Source: Escherichia coli
Lineage (GTDB): Bacteria > Pseudomonadota > Gammaproteobacteria > Enterobacterales > Enterobacteriaceae
Direction of reading: 5' to 3'
DNA: 64,000 nucleotides
NCBI RefSeq assembly: GCF_036503815.1
Contig: NZ_AP027764.1
Location: 1,240,001 to 1,304,000, forward strand
Shown piece after piece: positions 47,724 to 60,161 of this stretch (position 1 is the stretch's first letter; each line of letters opens with the position of its first letter). The translations under genes and the position numbers were made by a program. The notes under the pieces were generated by a model. That model was not told the origin of the DNA and made no database searches. It saw nothing but the letters and a program-made list of their open reading frames with translations.

Positions 47724-48451
47724 GTAAGCTGATTGTCCCGCAGTGGCCGCTGCCAAAAGGTGTTGCGGCCTGTAGCTCTACCCGTATCGGCGGCGTGAGC
47801 TTGCCGCCGTATGACTCGCTCAACCTCGGTGCCCATTGTGGCGATAACCCGGATCACGTCGAGGAAAATCGTAAGCGACTTTTTGCTGCGGGCAATTTGC
47901 CTTCAAAACCGGTCTGGCTTGAGCAGGTACACGGCAAAGATGTGCTTAAGCTTACTGGCGAACCTTATGCCTCAAAACGAGCGGATGCCTCTTATAGCAA
48001 TACGCCCGGCACGGTTTGCGCCGTGATGACGGCTGACTGCCTCCCTGTGCTGTTTTGCAATCGAGCGGGAACGGAAGTCGCCGCCGCTCATGCTGGCTGG
48101 CGTGGACTGTGCGCAGGCGTGCTGGAAGAGACGGTTTCCTGTTTTGCTGATAATCCCGAAAACATTCTCGCCTGGTTAGGGCCGGCAATTGGTCCACGCG
48201 CGTTTGAAGTGGGAGCGGAGGTTCGCGAGGCGTTTATGGCAGTAGACGCCAAAGCGAGTGCAGCTTTCATTCAGCATGGAGATAAATATTTGGCGGATAT
48301 TTATCAGCTTGCCCGGCAGCGTCTGGCGAACGTTGGTGTTGAGCAAATTTTCGGCGGCGACCGTTGTACATATACGGAAAATGAGACATTCTTCTCTTAT
48401 CGTCGCGACAAGACCACTGGTCGTATGGCAAGTTTCATTTGGCTGATATAA
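47720..48451 (+). CDS. pgeF: Peptidoglycan editing factor PgeF (YfiH)
   Basis: 243 residues of the multicopper-oxidase-like DUF152 family. Zinc-binding His/Cys residues lie in EQVHGKDV (about 72-79) and TADCLPVLF (about 105-113), with AAAHAGWRGLCAGV (about 121-134). It removes wrongly built UDP-MurNAc-L-Ser; nucleosidase/laccase-type activities are reported for relatives. Translationally coupled to rluD. Confidence 0.95.
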   Translation: MSKLIVPQWPLPKGVAACSSTRIGGVSLPPYDSLNLGAHCGDNPDHVEENRKRLFAAGNLPSKPVWLEQVHGKDVLKLTGEPYASKRADASYSNTPGTVCAVMTADCLPVLFCNRAGTEVAAAHAGWRGLCAGVLEETVSCFADNPENILAWLGPAIGPRAFEVGAEVREAFMAVDAKASAAFIQHGDKYLADIYQLARQRLANVGVEQIFGGDRCTYTENETFFSYRRDKTTGRMASFIWLI

Positions 48452-48512
48452 CCTAAAGAATCAAGACGATCCGGTACGCGTGATTTTCTTTTCACATTAA
48501 TCTGGTCAATAA

Positions 48513-48542
48513 CCTTGAATAATTGAGGGATGACCTCATTTA
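48513..48542 (+). promoter_or_regulatory. Sigma-32 promoter of clpB
   Basis: CCTTGAAT (48513-48520) and CCTCATTTA (48534-48542) with 13-14 bases between match the heat-shock consensus, 39 bases before the clpB ATG. Confidence 0.85.
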
Positions 48543-48580
48543 ATCTCCAGTAGCAACTTTGATCCGTTATGGGAGGAGTT

Positions 48581-51154
48581 ATGCGTCTGGATCGTCTTAC
48601 TAATAAATTCCAGCTTGCTCTTGCCGATGCCCAATCACTTGCACTCGGGCACGACAACCAATTCATCGAACCACTTCATTTAATGAGCGCCCTGCTGAAT
48701 CAGGAAGGGGGTTCGGTTAGTCCTTTATTAACATCCGCCGGCATCAATGCTGGTCAGTTGCGCACAGATATCAATCAGGCATTAAATCGTTTACCGCAGG
48801 TTGAAGGCACTGGTGGCGATGTCCAGCCCTCACAGGATCTGGTGCGCGTTCTTAATCTTTGCGACAAGCTGGCGCAAAAACGTGGTGATAACTTTATCTC
48901 GTCAGAACTGTTCGTTCTGGCGGCACTTGAGTCTCGCGGCACGCTGGCCGACATCCTGAAAGCAGCAGGGGCGACCACCGCCAACATTACTCAAGCGATT
49001 GAACAAATGCGTGGAGGTGAAAGCGTGAACGATCAAGGAGCTGAAGACCAACGTCAGGCTTTGAAAAAATACACTATCGACCTCACCGAACGAGCCGAAC
49101 AAGGCAAACTCGATCCGGTGATTGGCCGTGATGAAGAAATTCGCCGTACCATTCAGGTACTGCAACGTCGTACTAAAAATAACCCGGTGCTGATTGGTGA
49201 ACCAGGCGTTGGTAAAACAGCCATCGTTGAAGGTCTGGCTCAGCGTATTATCAATGGCGAAGTGCCGGAAGGGTTGAAAGGCCGCCGCGTACTGGCGCTG
49301 GATATGGGCGCGCTGGTGGCTGGGGCGAAATATCGCGGTGAGTTTGAAGAACGTTTAAAAGGCGTGCTTAACGATCTCGCCAAACAGGAAGGCAACGTCA
49401 TCCTGTTTATCGACGAATTACATACCATGGTCGGTGCGGGTAAAGCCGATGGCGCAATGGACGCCGGCAACATGCTGAAACCGGCGCTGGCGCGTGGTGA
49501 ATTGCACTGCGTAGGTGCCACGACACTGGACGAATATCGCCAGTACATCGAAAAAGATGCTGCGCTGGAACGTCGTTTCCAGAAAGTGTTTGTTGCCGAG
49601 CCAACCGTGGAAGACACCATTGCTATTCTGCGTGGCCTGAAAGAACGTTACGAGCTGCACCACCATGTGCAAATTACTGACCCGGCAATTGTTGCAGCGG
49701 CGACGTTGTCTCATCGCTACATTGCGGACCGTCAGCTGCCGGATAAAGCCATCGACCTGATCGATGAAGCAGCATCCAGCATTCGTATGCAGATTGACTC
49801 AAAACCAGAGGAACTCGACCGACTCGATCGTCGTATCATCCAGCTCAAACTGGAACAACAGGCGTTAATGAAAGAGTCTGATGAAGCCAGTAAAAAACGC
49901 CTGGATATGCTCAACGAAGAACTGAGTGACAAAGAACGTCAGTATTCCGAGTTAGAAGAAGAGTGGAAAGCTGAGAAAGCGTCGCTTTCTGGTACGCAGA
50001 CCATTAAAGCGGAACTGGAACAGGCGAAAATCGCCATTGAACAGGCTCGCCGTGTGGGTGATCTGGCGCGGATGTCTGAACTGCAATATGGCAAAATTCC
50101 AGAACTGGAAAAGCAACTGGAAGCCGCAACGCAGCTCGAAGGCAAAACTATGCGTCTCTTGCGTAATAAAGTGACCGACGCCGAAATTGCTGAAGTGCTG
50201 GCGCGTTGGACGGGGATTCCGGTTTCTCGCATGATGGAAAGCGAGCGCGAAAAACTGCTGCGTATGGAGCAAGAACTGCACCATCGCGTTATTGGTCAGA
50301 ACGAAGCGGTTGATGCGGTATCTAACGCTATTCGTCGTAGCCGTGCGGGGCTTGCGGATCCAAATCGCCCGATTGGTTCATTCCTGTTCCTTGGCCCAAC
50401 TGGTGTGGGTAAAACTGAGCTTTGTAAGGCGCTGGCGAACTTTATGTTTGATAGCGACGAGGCGATGGTCCGTATCGATATGTCCGAGTTTATGGAGAAA
50501 CACTCGGTGTCTCGTCTGGTTGGTGCGCCTCCGGGATATGTCGGTTATGAAGAAGGTGGCTACCTGACCGAAGCGGTGCGTCGTCGTCCGTATTCCGTCA
50601 TCCTGCTGGATGAAGTGGAAAAAGCGCATCCGGATGTCTTCAACATTCTGTTGCAGGTACTGGATGATGGGCGTCTGACTGACGGGCAGGGGAGAACGGT
50701 CGACTTCCGTAATACGGTTGTCATTATGACCTCTAACCTCGGTTCCGATTTGATTCAGGAACGCTTCGGTGAACTGGATTATGCGCACATGAAAGAGCTG
50801 GTACTCGGTGTGGTAAGCCATAACTTCCGTCCGGAATTCATTAACCGTATCGATGAAGTGGTGGTCTTCCATCCGCTGGGTGAACAGCACATTGCGTCGA
50901 TTGCGCAGATTCAGTTGAAACGTCTGTACAAACGTCTGGAAGAACGTGGTTATGAAATCCACATTTCTGACGAGGCGCTGAAACTGCTGAGCGAGAACGG
51001 TTACGATCCGGTCTATGGTGCACGTCCTCTGAAACGTGCTATCCAGCAGCAGATCGAAAACCCGCTGGCACAGCAAATACTGTCTGGTGAATTGGTTCCG
51101 GGTAAAGTTATTCGCCTGGAAGTTAATGAAGACAGGATTGTCGCCGTCCAGTAA
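48581..51154 (+). CDS. clpB: Disaggregase chaperone ClpB
   Basis: 857 residues. Clp-N domain (1-145), first AAA ring with GEPGVGKT (about 206), the coiled M-domain (about 410-525) that contacts DnaK, and second AAA ring with GPTGVGKT (about 605). It threads aggregated proteins after heat shock with DnaK/DnaJ/GrpE. The ATG at 48581 follows GGGAGGAG. A GTG at 49025 (residue 149) with GGAGGT at 49013-49018 is the known internal start of the short form ClpB-79. Confidence 0.98.
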   Translation: MRLDRLTNKFQLALADAQSLALGHDNQFIEPLHLMSALLNQEGGSVSPLLTSAGINAGQLRTDINQALNRLPQVEGTGGDVQPSQDLVRVLNLCDKLAQKRGDNFISSELFVLAALESRGTLADILKAAGATTANITQAIEQMRGGESVNDQGAEDQRQALKKYTIDLTERAEQGKLDPVIGRDEEIRRTIQVLQRRTKNNPVLIGEPGVGKTAIVEGLAQRIINGEVPEGLKGRRVLALDMGALVAGAKYRGEFEERLKGVLNDLAKQEGNVILFIDELHTMVGAGKADGAMDAGNMLKPALARGELHCVGATTLDEYRQYIEKDAALERRFQKVFVAEPTVEDTIAILRGLKERYELHHHVQITDPAIVAAATLSHRYIADRQLPDKAIDLIDEAASSIRMQIDSKPEELDRLDRRIIQLKLEQQALMKESDEASKKRLDMLNEELSDKERQYSELEEEWKAEKASLSGTQTIKAELEQAKIAIEQARRVGDLARMSELQYGKIPELEKQLEAATQLEGKTMRLLRNKVTDAEIAEVLARWTGIPVSRMMESEREKLLRMEQELHHRVIGQNEAVDAVSNAIRRSRAGLADPNRPIGSFLFLGPTGVGKTELCKALANFMFDSDEAMVRIDMSEFMEKHSVSRLVGAPPGYVGYEEGGYLTEAVRRRPYSVILLDEVEKAHPDVFNILLQVLDDGRLTDGQGRTVDFRNTVVIMTSNLGSDLIQERFGELDYAHMKELVLGVVSHNFRPEFINRIDEVVVFHPLGEQHIASIAQIQLKRLYKRLEERGYEIHISDEALKLLSENGYDPVYGARPLKRAIQQQIENPLAQQILSGELVPGKVIRLEVNEDRIVAVQ

Positions 51155-51160
51155 TGATAA

Positions 51161-51185
51161 AACGAGTCCTTCGGGGCTCGTTTTT
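51161..51185 (+). terminator. clpB terminator
   Basis: AACGAGTCC (51161-51169), loop TTCG, GGGCTCGTT (51174-51182) with one wobble, T run to 51185. Confidence 0.9.
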
Positions 51186-51595
51186 GTCTATAAATTAGAC
51201 GGAAAAGACTATGTTCAAGATGTTTTGCCTGAAAAATGAGCGAACGATAAAGTTTTTATATTTTTCGCTTGTCAGGCCGGAATAACTCCCTATAATGCGC
51301 CACCACTGACACGGAACAACGGCAAACACGCCGCCGGGTCAGCGAGATTCTCCTGAGAATCTCGACAGAGAAAAGCAAAAAAATGCTTGACTCTGAAGCG
51401 GGAAAGCGTATTATGCACACCCCGCGCCGCTGAGAAAAAGCGAAGCGGCACTGCTCTTTAACAATTTATCAGACAATCTGTGTGGGCACTCGAAGATACG
51501 GATTCTTAACGTCGCAAGACGAAAAATGAATACCAAGTCTCAAGAGTGAACACGTAATTCATTACGAAGTTTAATTCTTTGAGCATCAAACTTTT
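51186..51595 (+). promoter_or_regulatory. rrnG promoter and leader region
   Basis: P1: -35 TTGTCA at 51269-51274, 16 bases, -10 TATAAT at 51291-51296, with an AT-rich upstream (UP) stretch (AGTTTTTATATTTTTCG) and GC-rich discriminator (GCGCCACC). P2: -35 TTGACT at 51387-51392, 16 bases, -10 TATTAT at 51409-51414. boxA-like TGCTCTTTAACA at 51452-51463 loads the antitermination complex. The rest is the precursor leader removed by RNase III. No protein is coded here. Confidence 0.92.
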
Positions 51596-53137
<1,542 letters not shown>

Positions 53138-53308
53138 CCTTAAAGAACTGTACTTTGCAGTGCTCACACAGATTGTCTGATGAAAAGTGAATAGCAAGGC
53201 GTTTACGCGTTGGGAGTGAGGCTGAAGAGAATAAGGCCGTTCGCTTTCTATTAATGAAAGCTCACCCTACACGAAAATATCACGCAGCGCGTGATAAGCA
53301 ATTTTCGT

Positions 53309-53384
53309 GTCCCCTTCGTCTAGAGGCCCAGGACACCGCCCTTTCACGGCGGTAACAGGGGTTCGAATCCCCTAGGGGACGCCA
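53309..53384 (+). tRNA. gltW: tRNA-Glu (TTC)
   Basis: 76 bases GTCCCCTTCGTC ... to GCCA in the 16S-23S spacer. The anticodon loop CTTTCAC has TTC at 53343-53345. Spacer type (single tRNA-Glu) fits rrnG, where gltW lies in K-12. The remaining spacer (53138-53308, 53385-53578) has a second boxA-like TGCTCTTTAAAA at 53459-53470 and RNase III stems but no other gene. Confidence 0.98.
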
Positions 53385-53578
53385 CTTGCTGGTTTGTGAG
53401 TGAAAGTCGCCGACCTTGATATCGTTAAAGATGACTTACGAGTCATGTTTAAGATATTTGCTCTTTAAAAATCTGGATCAAGCTGAAAATTGAAACACTG
53501 AACAACGCAAGTTGTTCGTGAGTCTCTCAAATTTTCGCAACACGATGATGAATCGCAAGAAACATCTTCGGGTTGTGA

Positions 53579-56483
<2,905 letters not shown>

Positions 56484-56576
56484 ACAACGCCGAAGATGTT
56501 TTGGCGGATTGAGAGAAGATTTTCAGCCTGATACAGATTAAATCAGAACGCAGAAGCGGTCTGATAAAACAGAATT

Positions 56577-56696
56577 TGCCTGGCGGCCTTAGCGCGGTGG
56601 TCCCACCTGACCCCATGCCGAACTCAGAAGTGAAACGCCGTAGCGCCGATGGTAGTGTGGGGTCTCCCCATGCGAGAGTAGGGAACTGCCAGGCAT
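56577..56696 (+). rRNA. rrfG: 5S ribosomal RNA
   Basis: 120 bases TGCCTGGCGGCC to GCCAGGCAT, E. coli type. Confidence 0.98.
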
Positions 56697-56708
56697 CAAA
56701 TTAAGCAG

Positions 56709-56737
56709 AAGGCCCAGTCGGAAGACTGGGCCTTTTT
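56709..56737 (+). terminator. rrnG terminator
   Basis: AAGGCCCAGTC (56709-56719), loop GGAA, GACTGGGCCTT (56724-56734) and T run to 56737. Eleven base pairs, the usual rrn T1 layout. Confidence 0.93.
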
Positions 56738-56757
56738 GCGCTGGTGCAGAAAAAAAT

Positions 56758-56794
56758 GCCGGATGCGACGCTGACTGCATCTTATCCGTCCTAC
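56758..56794. repeat. REP (palindromic) element
   Basis: GCCGGATGCGACG ... CATCTTATCCGTCCTAC matches the enterobacterial REP consensus (GCCGGATGCGRCG with TTATCCGGCCTAC). It stands alone in the 293-base gap between the rrnG terminator and kgtP; the rest of that gap holds only the kgtP promoter region. Confidence 0.8.
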
Positions 56795-57029
56795 GCTCCC
56801 ACATAAGCCAGATTCAACAGCGAATACGGCTTCCCCAAATTGCCCACTTAAATACTTCCTCCTTACCAGAAATCTATCCTTAAGCTCCTTAATAACCATT
56901 TTCCTGCTAACTAAATTCATGGTTAAGGTTGCATAATGATGCGCAACAAATGTATAACATTTTCTTTACCAAAAAAATAAACAACAGCGACCGACAAAAG
57001 CATCGGATTACGGCAGGAGACATAATGGC

Positions 57030-58328
57030 ATGGCTGAAAGTACTGTAACGGCAGACAGCAAACTGACAAGTAGTGATACTCGTCGCCGCATTTGGGCAAT
57101 TGTGGGGGCCTCTTCAGGTAATTTGGTCGAGTGGTTCGATTTCTATGTCTACTCGTTCTGTTCACTCTACTTCGCCCACATCTTCTTCCCTTCCGGGAAC
57201 ACGACGACTCAACTACTGCAAACAGCAGGTGTTTTTGCTGCGGGATTTCTGATGCGCCCAATAGGCGGTTGGCTATTTGGCCGCATAGCCGATAAACATG
57301 GTCGCAAAAAATCGATGCTATTATCGGTGTGTATGATGTGTTTCGGCTCACTGGTTATCGCCTGTTTGCCAGGCTACGAAACAATCGGTACCTGGGCTCC
57401 GGCATTATTGCTTCTTGCTCGTTTATTCCAGGGATTATCCGTTGGCGGAGAATATGGCACCAGCGCCACCTATATGAGTGAAGTTGCCGTTGAAGGGCGC
57501 AAAGGTTTTTACGCATCATTTCAGTATGTGACGTTGATCGGCGGGCAACTGCTAGCTCTACTGGTTGTCGTGGTTTTACAACACACCATGGAAGACGCTG
57601 CACTCAGAGAGTGGGGATGGCGTATTCCTTTCGCGTTAGGAGCTGTGTTAGCTGTTGTGGCGTTGTGGTTACGTCGTCAGTTAGATGAAACTTCACAACA
57701 AGAAACACGCGCTTTAAAAGAAGCTGGATCTCTAAAAGGATTATGGCGCAATCGCCGTGCATTCATCATGGTTCTCGGTTTTACCGCTGCGGGCTCCCTT
57801 TGTTTCTATACCTTCACCACTTATATGCAGAAGTATCTGGTAAATACTGCGGGAATGCATGCCAACGTGGCGAGTGGCATTATGACTGCCGCATTGTTTG
57901 TATTCATGCTTATTCAACCACTTATTGGCGCGCTGTCGGATAAGATTGGTCGTCGTACCTCAATGTTATGTTTCGGTTCTCTGGCAACCATTTTTACCGT
58001 TCCTATTCTCTCAGCATTGCAGAACGTTTCTTCGCCTTATGCCGCTTTTGGTCTGGTGATGTGCGCCCTGCTGATAGTGAGTTTTTATACTTCAATCAGT
58101 GGAATACTGAAGGCTGAGATGTTCCCGGCACAGGTTCGCGCATTAGGCGTTGGTCTGTCATATGCGGTCGCCAATGCTATATTTGGTGGTTCGGCGGAGT
58201 ATGTAGCGTTGTCGCTGAAATCAATAGGAATGGAAACAGCCTTCTTCTGGTATGTGACCTTGATGGCTGTAGTAGCGTTTCTGGTTTCTTTGATGCTACA
58301 TCGCAAAGGGAAGGGGATGCGCCTTTAA
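57030..58328 (+). CDS. kgtP: Alpha-ketoglutarate/proton symporter KgtP
   Basis: 432 residues, MAESTVTADSKLTSSDTRRR onward, twelve membrane spans of the major facilitator family. The loop motif GRIADKHGRKKSM (between spans 2 and 3) is the MFS signature. It brings alpha-ketoglutarate in with protons. It converges with yfiM and their stops overlap by four bases. Confidence 0.97.
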   Translation: MAESTVTADSKLTSSDTRRRIWAIVGASSGNLVEWFDFYVYSFCSLYFAHIFFPSGNTTTQLLQTAGVFAAGFLMRPIGGWLFGRIADKHGRKKSMLLSVCMMCFGSLVIACLPGYETIGTWAPALLLLARLFQGLSVGGEYGTSATYMSEVAVEGRKGFYASFQYVTLIGGQLLALLVVVVLQHTMEDAALREWGWRIPFALGAVLAVVALWLRRQLDETSQQETRALKEAGSLKGLWRNRRAFIMVLGFTAAGSLCFYTFTTYMQKYLVNTAGMHANVASGIMTAALFVFMLIQPLIGALSDKIGRRTSMLCFGSLATIFTVPILSALQNVSSPYAAFGLVMCALLIVSFYTSISGILKAEMFPAQVRALGVGLSYAVANAIFGGSAEYVALSLKSIGMETAFFWYVTLMAVVAFLVSLMLHRKGKGMRL

Positions 58329-58648
58329 TTATGCGCCAACTGCCAGACGGTATAGCCAGTAGTTGCACCGGCGACATCCCAGGTAAAATCTTTCCAGCTC
58401 CAGCCGCTCCCCTCGGGGCGGCTATCCCAAAGTTCTTTTGACGCGCCCAGCCCAACAGAGAACATCAGCCCGAAAGTGGCACTGCGATCGCGACTCATCC
58501 CCTGATGCTGTGAATATTCATTTCCGGCAGCGGAAAGCATCGCCGAGGCGATAAAGTGTTGAGCTTTATCCTGCCCGCTCCAGCTATCGTTAGCCATATG
58601 GCTGCATCCAGAAAGTAACAATAGCGAACAGACAAAAAGAATACGCAA
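58325..58648 (-). CDS. yfiM: Lipoprotein YfiM
   Basis: 107 residues with lipobox LLSGC (C15). The protein belongs to the YfiM/DUF2279-like family, with His/Asp residues in DKAQHFIASAMLS. Function unknown. It is read after pssA but a terminator lies between them. Confidence 0.9.
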   Translation of the reverse strand: MRILFVCSLLLLSGCSHMANDSWSGQDKAQHFIASAMLSAAGNEYSQHQGMSRDRSATFGLMFSVGLGASKELWDSRPEGSGWSWKDFTWDVAGATTGYTVWQLAHN

Positions 58649-58660
58649 AACGTGGCCTCC

Positions 58661-58688
58661 AAAAACAAACCCCGTACAGGACGGGGTT
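58661..58688 (-). terminator. pssA terminator
   Basis: AACCCCGT (58668-58675), loop ACAGG, ACGGGGTT (58681-58688); on the minus strand the stem is followed by TTGTTTTT (58668-58661). It separates pssA from yfiM. Confidence 0.85.
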
Positions 58689-58692
58689 GTGA

Positions 58693-60048
58693 TTACAGGA
58701 TGCGGCTAATTAATCGGTCGATGCGGATACGGCGCAAACGGCGAATGAGTTTACGAACCTTCACCGGATAATCGGCAATACTTTGCAGATCGCGATAGTG
58801 CTTAACGATGGTGGTATGCTCGCGGATCAGCTCCAGTTCTTTCTCTCGCTGTGGCGCAAGCTCCAGTTGCGGATCGTGAATCAAAATAGCGTTTTCCAGA
58901 TCCAGACGCCAGGCGCGCGGGTTCAGGTTATTGCCGGTGATCAGCATCCACTTATCATCAACCCACATCCCTTTCAGGTGATAGGTGTTGTCGTCGTCTT
59001 TCCATAACCGAACCACTAACTGGTCAGTATTGACGTAATACTGCAAACGGCTCAGGAAACGACGCAGATTGATCTCATAGAGATAAGGCAATGCGCCAAT
59101 TATCTTGAAAGGTTCATCTTCCGGAATAAAGAAGTCATTCGCAGTTTTATCGCCAACAATAATTTCGACCTTTTTCCCTTCGCGCAGTAACTGGATGATA
59201 TTACGCACAAGGATTGCTGGCAGGTTGAAATATGGTGTACAAATGGTTAGTTTCTGCTCGGCACAAGGCATAAGATGGAAAATGGTCTTGTTCAACAGAC
59301 TCGATTTCCCCAGACCTACCAACGGCGTTACGGAAAGCTGATCGTTGTCAGCATCGCCCTGGAAATGATAAGCGGCATCACGCAGCTCCTGGCGGAACAG
59401 ACGAATATCGTTCTTGATTTCCGGGCTTTTTGGCCGATTAACATCATCCAGACGATTAACTCCGCGGCCATTCATAATATTCTGTGTAACCCATTCAAAC
59501 ATAATGTCTGACATCTTACGGTTACGGATCAGATGATAACGGTCGTAGCGATATTTATCGTGCTGATGCAGGTAAACATCGTTCAGGCTGGCACCGCTAT
59601 AAAGTACGCTATCGTCGATGATAAAGCCTTTAAAGTGCAGAACACCAAGGGCCTCACGGGTATTGATTGGAACGCCATAAACTGGAACATCTACGCCCGG
59701 ATTTTCCTGTGCCATGCGGCAGTACCAGTCAGCGTTAGTGTTAGATGCCGCAGCGCCAATGCGTCCACGTTGTGCACGATGCCAGTCGACCAGCACCCGT
59801 ACATCCAGTTCCGGACGCTGCCTTTTAGCCTCATACAACGCGTTCAGAATGCCTTTGCCACCGTCATCCTGTTCGAGATACAGGGCGACAATGCAAATGC
59901 GCTGCTTCGCGCTGGCTATTTTTTCCAGCAGCGTCTCCCGGAAGTCGGCGGGAGCGTAAAAGAAATCGACATCATCAACTGATTGAGAAATCTTGGGTAG
60001 TTGGGCAAGGTGTTGTTGATGTTTATTACGCTTAAATTTTGACAACAT
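58693..60048 (-). CDS. pssA: Phosphatidylserine synthase PssA
   Basis: 451 residues starting MLSKFKRNKHQQH. Two HKD (phospholipase D) motifs: HFKGFIIDDSVLYSG (about 138-152) and HLKGMWVDDKWMLITG (about 357-372). It moves the phosphatidyl group from CDP-diacylglycerol to serine, first committed step to phosphatidylethanolamine. It is a peripheral membrane enzyme with a basic C-terminus. An ATG at 60051 adds one Met. Confidence 0.98.
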   Translation of the reverse strand: MLSKFKRNKHQQHLAQLPKISQSVDDVDFFYAPADFRETLLEKIASAKQRICIVALYLEQDDGGKGILNALYEAKRQRPELDVRVLVDWHRAQRGRIGAAASNTNADWYCRMAQENPGVDVPVYGVPINTREALGVLHFKGFIIDDSVLYSGASLNDVYLHQHDKYRYDRYHLIRNRKMSDIMFEWVTQNIMNGRGVNRLDDVNRPKSPEIKNDIRLFRQELRDAAYHFQGDADNDQLSVTPLVGLGKSSLLNKTIFHLMPCAEQKLTICTPYFNLPAILVRNIIQLLREGKKVEIIVGDKTANDFFIPEDEPFKIIGALPYLYEINLRRFLSRLQYYVNTDQLVVRLWKDDDNTYHLKGMWVDDKWMLITGNNLNPRAWRLDLENAILIHDPQLELAPQREKELELIREHTTIVKHYRDLQSIADYPVKVRKLIRRLRRIRIDRLISRIL

Positions 60049-60161
60049 CACAGTGCATTTCTTCTCTGTTCATTGAAGGGTCCTCTGTGCAATGCAGACG
60101 ACATAAGCGGGCAATAATAACACCAGTCCCGATTAAGTGGTCAACATTTCCAGTACCTTAC